This document shows positions 52,013 through 56,256 of a stretch of DNA of 56,256 nucleotides, piece after piece. The notes beneath the pieces are model-generated. The model did not search any database. It saw only the letters and a list, made by a program, of their open reading frames with translations, and was not told where the DNA came from. Within the stretch, counting starts at the first letter, position 1. Every line of letters begins with the position of its first letter. Source of the DNA: Lachnospiraceae bacterium (GTDB lineage: Bacteria; Bacillota; Clostridia; Lachnospirales; Lachnospiraceae). Both the position numbers and the translations under genes were made by a program. Location: the NCBI GenBank assembly GCA_021199475.1, contig JAJQHZ010000089.1, positions 1 to 56,256 on the forward strand, read 5' to 3'.

Positions 52013-53113
52013 TTAACACCAGATTTTCTTTACATAGCGGATCTGTGAGGTCATCGCGAGCAGGAGATGGTCGGCCAGAGTGATGGCTGTCATGGCCTCG
52101 ACGACCGGCACGGCTCTGGCGACTACAATCGGATCGTGCCGACCGTGGATGGTCTCCACATGACAGGCTCCGTCCCTTCCAAGCATGCTCTGTGGCTGTG
52201 CGATGGATGGGGTCGGCTTGAATGTGGCGCGAAGGAGGAGAGGAGAGCCGTCGCTGATCCCTCCCAGAATTCCGCCGCTGTGGTTACTTGCCTTATAGGG
52301 AACGCCATCCTCCTGGCAAAGATAAGCGTCATTGTTTTCAGATCCTTTTGCATTCCGGACGGCAGTCCCGTCGCCGATTTCCACTGCCTTCACAGCGCCG
52401 ATGGACATCAGTGCCTGCGCCAGATTCGCGTCCAGCTTTTCAAAACATGGTTCTCCCAGCCCGGCAGGCAGGTGCTCCACGATGCATTCCACTGCGCCGC
52501 CGCTGGAATCCTGCGAACGGATGCATTCCTCCAGCCATGCGAGCGCCTCTCTGGTGGCAGACGGATCCGGCATGCGCACAGGACTTTCTTCGATATAGTC
52601 AAAATCGATGGCTCTGCGGTCAATCTCCACTGGTCCGATGGCACTCACATAAGCACGGACGGAAATACCGAGCTCAGCAAGCAGCTTTTCGGCAACGGCG
52701 CCCGCCGCGACACGGCCGATGGTCTCCCGCCCGGATGAGCGACCTCCGCCGCGGTAATCCCGAATGCCATATTTCCGGTCATAGGTATAATCCGCATGGC
52801 CGGGGCGGTAAAGCTCCGCGATGGTTCCATAATCCCGCGAGCGCTGATCCTGGTTGCGCACGAGCAGAGAGATCGGAGTGCCGGTCGTCACTCCCTCAAA
52901 GGTGCCGGAAAGAATTTCTACCTGGTCCGTCTCCGCGCGCGCGGTCGTGTACCGGTTTTGTCCGGGTCTGCGCCGGTCGAGCTGCTTCTGAATATCCTCC
53001 CGGGAGAGCGGAATCCCTGCCGGGCAGCCATCAACAACGACGCCGATCCCTTCCCCATGGGATTCCCCCCAGGTGCTGATTTTAAATATAGTTCCAAAGA
53101 CAGATCCTGCCAT
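52013..53113 (-). CDS. aroC: chorismate synthase
   Basis: Last step of the shikimate pathway (EPSP to chorismate, needs reduced FMN); 366 aa. It shows FKISTWGESHGEGIGVVVDG at the N-terminus (core WGESHG), RRRPGQ, SRDY, RPGHADYTY, DYRGGGRSSGRET and the C-terminal RHDPIVVARAVPV. The start at 53113 has AAGGAG upstream; the longer frame from 53158 adds 15 residues not found in the family. It is a single gene, minus strand, away from other aro genes. Confidence 0.97.
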   Translation of the reverse strand: MAGSVFGTIFKISTWGESHGEGIGVVVDGCPAGIPLSREDIQKQLDRRRPGQNRYTTARAETDQVEILSGTFEGVTTGTPISLLVRNQDQRSRDYGTIAELYRPGHADYTYDRKYGIRDYRGGGRSSGRETIGRVAAGAVAEKLLAELGISVRAYVSAIGPVEIDRRAIDFDYIEESPVRMPDPSATREALAWLEECIRSQDSSGGAVECIVEHLPAGLGEPCFEKLDANLAQALMSIGAVKAVEIGDGTAVRNAKGSENNDAYLCQEDGVPYKASNHSGGILGGISDGSPLLLRATFKPTPSIAQPQSMLGRDGACHVETIHGRHDPIVVARAVPVVEAMTAITLADHLLLAMTSQIRYVKKIWC

Positions 53114-53303
53114 TTCCTGTTTTCTCCTTTTGATTTCATTGAACGATGAGCCGATCATGGGCTGTGATCCCCGCAGACAGTATAATATAGAAGGGCGCGG
53201 ATTGGCAAGTCGAATTTCAGGAATCCGTTCCTTCCGCGGTGTGGCAATTTGCTGTTTGCGCCATATCTTAAATTAATCGATCAAACCGGAAGGAGACTGC
53301 CTC

Positions 53304-53516
53304 ATGCAGACGGCCTGTACAGATTTTGGCATGATTCATACGGTGGAGGAAGGAGATACGCTGTATCTTCTTGGTAAAAAATATCAGGTAAGGGTTTCTT
53401 CCATCATTTACGCAAACCCATGCGCGAACATCTACAATTTACAGCCGGGAGATCAGATCTGTATCCCCAGAGTCTGCCGGCCGGAGACGCTCCCGTACAG
53501 GGATGCTCCGGGCTGA
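53304..53516 (+). CDS. small LysM-domain protein
   Basis: 70 aa, almost wholly one LysM domain (about 10-56): HTVEEGDTLYLLGKKYQVRV, SIIYANPCANIYNLQPGDQICIP (core GDTLYLLGKKYQV and LQPGDQICIP). LysM binds N-acetylglucosamine-containing glycans such as peptidoglycan. No signal peptide or membrane segment is present, so release through another route, or a role in the mother cell during spore coat or cortex formation, is possible but unproven. GAAGGAGA lies 10 bp before the start. It is divergent from aroC and convergent with glycerate kinase. Confidence 0.85.
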   Translation: MQTACTDFGMIHTVEEGDTLYLLGKKYQVRVSSIIYANPCANIYNLQPGDQICIPRVCRPETLPYRDAPG

Positions 53517-53549
53517 CAGAGCAAAAGTCGATGGATGTGTAGACGGCTG

Positions 53550-54737
53550 TCAGGCGGACAGAAGCCGGAAGACCTGCTCCACGGTCCGGATCATATTTTC
53601 CCTTGCAATTTGCGGATCCATCGCTTCCTCAAGGGTGCATACGCCCCGGAGGATGGGAAAGAACGCGTCAATCCCTGCCGCGTTGCATGCTTCCGCACCT
53701 GGGGCGATGCTTCCGGCGAAGGCAATGACTTTTGCCCCGTGCTTCTTGCCCAGCTTCGCTACGCCGATGGGGGCCTTTCCCATGGCTGTCTGGTGATCCA
53801 GACGGCCTTCACCGGTAATCACCACATCGGCGTCAGAGATCTCCTTTTCTACTCCCGTTGCGTTTAGAATCAGATCTACGCCCGGCGTCAGGTCCGCGTT
53901 CAGAAAACGCAGAAAAGCGAATCCCAGCCCTCCGGCCGCGCCAGCACCCGGCATTTTTGCAAAATCCAGCCTCCTATTCATGCCTGCCATTTTAGAAAAA
54001 TTCGATTCCTGATCCGTGTCGGAGTCCTTTTTCACAGAGCCAGTCGTGACGTGCGCGAAATTTGCCATGCTGCAATCAAGCGGCTCCAGAAGCTCCTCTG
54101 TGACGCCCTTCTGGGGACCGTAGATGTAGGTAGCCCCCATCGGTCCGCAGAGCGGATTTGTCACATCACACGCAATACGGAAGCGGCAGTCCTTTAAACG
54201 GGGGTCTGCGTTCTCCTCAGAAAAAGACGCGACCTTCGCGAGCGCCTGACCGCCTTCCCCGACGTTCCTGCCGTCCGAATCCAGAAATTCAAACCCCAGC
54301 GCTTCGAGCATTCCGATGCCCCCGTCATTGGTGGCACTCCCGCCGATGCCGATGATAAAATCCCGGCAGCCCTTCTCCAGAGCATTTCGAATCATTTCTC
54401 CAACGCCCCGCGTGGTGGCCCGCATCGGATCACGGATCGGCTCCAGTGTGATGCCGGCAGCAGAAGCCATCTCCATGACGGCTGTCCCGCTTTCCTTTAG
54501 GTACCCGTAATAGCAGCTGACCGGCCTCCCGAACGGCCCCGTGACAGTAAGCGGAACGCGTTCGCCCTTCAGTCCCTCGATCAGGGCGTCCGCAGTGCCC
54601 TCACCTCCGTCCGCCAGAGGCCGGACAATCACCTCGGCGTCCGGTTTTGCACGTAAAATCCCTTCTCGGATGGCTTCTCCTGCTTCTATGGAGGAAAGAC
54701 TCCCTTTCAGTGAATCAATCGCGACGACAACTTTCAT
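53550..54737 (-). CDS. glycerate kinase (GlxK/GarK type)
   Basis: Phosphorylates D-glycerate to 2-phosphoglycerate; 395 aa, family usual about 380. N-terminal DSLKGSLSSIEAGEAI with the conserved Asp/Ser/Lys, then ADGGEGTADAL, IGIGGSATNDGGIGML (core GGSATNDGG), CDVTNPLCGP and VITGEGRLDHQT. The start at 54737 follows AGGAGG; the longer frame lacks support. A segment of about 25 residues at 230-265 (SVKKDSDTDQESNFSKMAGM) is more polar than expected and looks like an insertion. It has its own promoter. Confidence 0.92.
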   Translation of the reverse strand: MKVVVAIDSLKGSLSSIEAGEAIREGILRAKPDAEVIVRPLADGGEGTADALIEGLKGERVPLTVTGPFGRPVSCYYGYLKESGTAVMEMASAAGITLEPIRDPMRATTRGVGEMIRNALEKGCRDFIIGIGGSATNDGGIGMLEALGFEFLDSDGRNVGEGGQALAKVASFSEENADPRLKDCRFRIACDVTNPLCGPMGATYIYGPQKGVTEELLEPLDCSMANFAHVTTGSVKKDSDTDQESNFSKMAGMNRRLDFAKMPGAGAAGGLGFAFLRFLNADLTPGVDLILNATGVEKEISDADVVITGEGRLDHQTAMGKAPIGVAKLGKKHGAKVIAFAGSIAPGAEACNAAGIDAFFPILRGVCTLEEAMDPQIARENMIRTVEQVFRLLSA

Positions 54738-54775
54738 ATCAAACCTCCTGTGAACCCCCATATGTTTTTGTGTGA

Positions 54776-54805
54776 ATTATACAACCCGCTGAAAATCATT
54801 GTCAA
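54776..54805 (-). promoter_or_regulatory. promoter of the glycerate kinase gene
   Basis: On the minus strand TTGACA (54805-54800), 18-bp spacer, TATAAT (54781-54776), about 40 bp before the start. Confidence 0.7.
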
Positions 54806-54870
54806 CGCAAAGCAGGGCGAGCTGGATGTAGAGAAGTATAATAGCTGAATTCGGACATGATGGATATAAA

Positions 54871-54905
54871 GGACTTTTGCGGCATGAAAATTGTGGCAAA
54901 AGTCC
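54871..54905. other. perfect hairpin in the glycerate kinase-pseudogene gap
   Basis: GGACTTTTGC (54871-54880) / GCAAAAGTCC (54896-54905), followed on the plus strand by CTTTTG. No gene upstream of it on the plus strand needs a terminator. It may be the leftover of a lost gene or the end of the decayed unit. Confidence 0.6.
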
Positions 54906-55025
54906 CTTTTGTTTCATCAGGAGGCTTCGTTCCTATAAAGCAAAATAAGCTCCGCCGGGAATGCGACGGGGCATTCTTCGATATAGAAAATGATAAAGCA
55001 TTGAGAATGGAATGGGAACCGTTCC

Positions 55026-55565
55026 ATGGAATTTAATGTAAAAAACAAAGCAAACAGTGGTGAGACGGTGTCTGGGACTGAGGTAACGAAAAAGCCATTT
55101 TTAAAATGCTTAAAGTGGTATTTGGCAAGGTCAGATAAGCCGTTATTCGTCTGTCCTTTCTGCCATGAATGTGCTAAAATACCCTTATCGGACGAAAGCC
55201 GCGTTGTACGCTACGAAGGCTTTGACGTATTCCATCCTTCCGCTGTTCAAGAATGAGATTGACATCCCTCCTTCAGCAGCGAGAGTGAAATTCGCCTGGT
55301 TGTTTCTCCGTTTGAGCAGGGGTTTTTCAATGTACAGCCCGGATATCATATTTCAAACGACCGCATTAAGAAGTACTACCCGATTGATTTACAGAAGATG
55401 TGCCAGATTGCGGATATTCAGATGGAGGAGGTCATTACAGAACTGATCGTCGGACCGGAATCTACACAGTCTGTACCGATTCTGCAGGATTATCTGAGAG
55501 ATATTGGCTATGAAAAACTGGCTGAGAAAGTAACTCATTCGGCTTGCTTTCGTATAACAAAATAA
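55026..55565 (+). pseudogene. decayed gene, possibly DUF2971-like
   Basis: One reading frame runs from ATG 55026 to TAA 55565 but is broken by TGA at 55254-55256 and 55260-55262. The part after the stops encodes about 95 well-formed residues: SESEIRLVVSPFEQGFFNV, IKKYYPIDLQKM, VITELIVGPESTQS and ILQDYLRDIGYEKLAE. This resembles the C-terminal part of DUF2971-type proteins, recalled and not checked. The first 76 residues include a CPFCHEC pattern. No good ribosome binding site precedes the ATG. Stop-codon readthrough or sequencing error is less likely than decay. Confidence 0.5.
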
Positions 55566-55618
55566 AAAAAGCAGTTGTACTTTGCAAATGGAAGAGAAAA
55601 GAAAAGCTGCCGCGGAAC

Positions 55619-55745
55619 AGCTTCGAGTAAGCTGAATGCCGCTGCGGCATCTTCGCTACCGCTCCGGTCGGTGAATATCTCATGCGAAGCGTAGATGCCA
55701 CTGGCACGCAGCACCCTTATGACGTTGAACACGGTCCGCGCGGAC
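55619..55745. repeat. hairpin-string element upstream of the Rrf2 gene end
   Basis: Successive small inverted repeats: AGCTTCGAGTAAGCT (55619-55633), ATGCCGCTGCGGCAT (55636-55650), ACCGCTCCGGTCGGT (55658-55672), CTTCGC (55651-55656) with GCGAAG (55684-55689), TGCCACTGGCA (55696-55706) and the palindrome GTCCGCGCGGAC (55734-55745). It shares the CGCTCC-GGTCGG and CCACTGG pieces with the element at 47173-47268. Confidence 0.65.
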
Positions 55746-55764
55746 GAGCAGGAAGAAAATTTTC

Positions 55765-56235
55765 CTACTCGATTGGCTGGACTGGGGACTCATTTTTCTG
55801 CATATCAGCCAGCAGGCTTTTCAGCTCATTCAAAAGCGTTTGTAATGTGACCTGTTCCAGGCTTTCCTTCATTGCGTCTACGGCGGAAAGCATGTGTGGG
55901 TACAGGAGCTGATAGATATTTTTGCCGACAGGACAGTCGCTGTCTGTCTCGTGAATTTTGAAAATTTCTTCGACATCATTGGTTTCCACGGACTGATAGA
56001 TGTCCCATAAGGTGATGTCTTTTGGCTCTCTGGCGAGCTGTACGCCACCGTTTTTTCCGGCAGATGCGGTAAGCAGGCCGCTCTTTGACAGATTTTGAAA
56101 AAGGTTTCGGATGATGACAGCGTTAGACCCGGTACTTTCTGCGATAAGGGTACTGGTGACGCGGCGCTTTGGGGACAGAACCGCAACATAGAGCAGCGAG
56201 TGGACTGCTGTTGGAAATCGTTTACTGACACGCAT
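55765..56235 (-). CDS. Rrf2 family transcriptional regulator
   Basis: Winged-helix regulator, 156 aa, complete within the window. N-terminal HTH (about 5-60): KRFPTAVHSLLYVAVLS, VTSTLIAESTGSNAVIIRNL and LSKSGLLTASAGKNGGVQLA (wing, core GKNGGVQLA). The three-cysteine cluster of IscR/NsrR-type members is absent; only one Cys, in DSDCPVG, is present, so it resembles the YwnA-like cluster-free branch. GAGGAAGAAGG precedes the start. Its target is unknown. The suf operon of this window is 48 kb away, so a link with it is speculation. Confidence 0.88.
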   Translation of the reverse strand: MRVSKRFPTAVHSLLYVAVLSPKRRVTSTLIAESTGSNAVIIRNLFQNLSKSGLLTASAGKNGGVQLAREPKDITLWDIYQSVETNDVEEIFKIHETDSDCPVGKNIYQLLYPHMLSAVDAMKESLEQVTLQTLLNELKSLLADMQKNESPVQPIE

Positions 56236-56256
56236 GGAATTACCTTCTTCCTCAAA

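Noticed and set aside
53114-53158. Longer N-terminus for AroC starting at 53158
   Set aside because: The extra residues are not part of the family, and AAGGAG is placed for the start at 53113.

Overview
The window looks like a chromosomal segment of a spore-forming (or formerly spore-forming) anaerobic Firmicute of the class Clostridia, most likely a Lachnospiraceae-type gut organism. Grounds: strong AGGAGG ribosome binding sites, sigma-A promoters with 17-bp spacers, a complete spoIIIAA-AH operon, CodY, a CIRCE-controlled groESL operon, a SufCBDSU iron-sulfur operon without IscR/ErpA-type genes, a PnrA/NupNOPQ-type nucleoside transporter, and protein sequences of clostridial character. Base composition is moderately GC-rich and even. 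I see no prophage, integrase, transposase, CRISPR array or plasmid gene, so this is mainly core chromosome carrying small non-coding repeats.

Layout. 1-6.1 kb: nucleoside-type ABC importer (binding protein, ATPase, two permeases) followed by endonuclease III. 6.3-7.2 kb: YitT-type membrane protein. 7.2-13.0 kb: suf operon (sufC-B-D-S-U) behind a well-formed promoter with palindromes and a leader hairpin. 13.1 kb: a 165-bp palindromic repeat. 13.3-16.3 kb: MFS transporter overlapping a RACo-like ASKHA ATPase that lacks a ferredoxin domain. 16.4-19.2 kb: glycogen-debranching enzyme and dUTPase. 19.2-20.8 kb (minus strand): membrane-protein remnant and carbamate kinase. 21.0-26.8 kb: the eight spoIIIA genes, with a repeat-expanded SpoIIIAE and a hairpin-rich insertion between AE and AF. 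26.9-28.1 kb (minus): malic enzyme. 28.3-30.3 kb: two exported proteins with glucan-binding-like repeats, the second with an SGNH hydrolase domain. 31.2-36.9 kb: comM/yifB-dprA-topA, then codY. 37.2-39.3 kb: groES-groEL. 39.6-45.3 kb: two small membrane proteins, a second copy of the 165-bp repeat, guaB, an Amidase_2 protein and a HEAT-repeat/methyltransferase fusion. 45.7-45.9 kb: tRNA-Gly(GCC) and tRNA-Leu(CAG). 46.0-54.7 kb: LCP protein, HAD phosphatase, trpS, RluA-type pseudouridine synthase (minus), beta-propeller lactonase, aroC (minus), LysM protein and glycerate kinase (minus). 55.0-56.2 kb: a decayed gene, a hairpin-rich repeat and an Rrf2-type regulator (minus).

The gene content is ordinary housekeeping. 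The unusual material is mostly non-coding. (a) A 165-bp self-complementary element occurs twice in opposite orientation at 161/165 identity, plus a collapsed remnant. (b) A short motif (core ATGCGCAGRGCCGGG) follows four separate terminator hairpins. (c) Strings of small hairpins occur at 24.5, 47.2 and 55.7 kb. (d) Short tandem repeats occur inside spoIIIAE, in the groES-groEL spacer and in the comM leader. Protein-level oddities are a BMP-family binding protein without a lipobox, a carbamate kinase with a changed phosphate-binding motif, a RACo-like protein without its ferredoxin domain, and the HEAT-methyltransferase fusion. All calls come from reading the sequence; no database search was possible.
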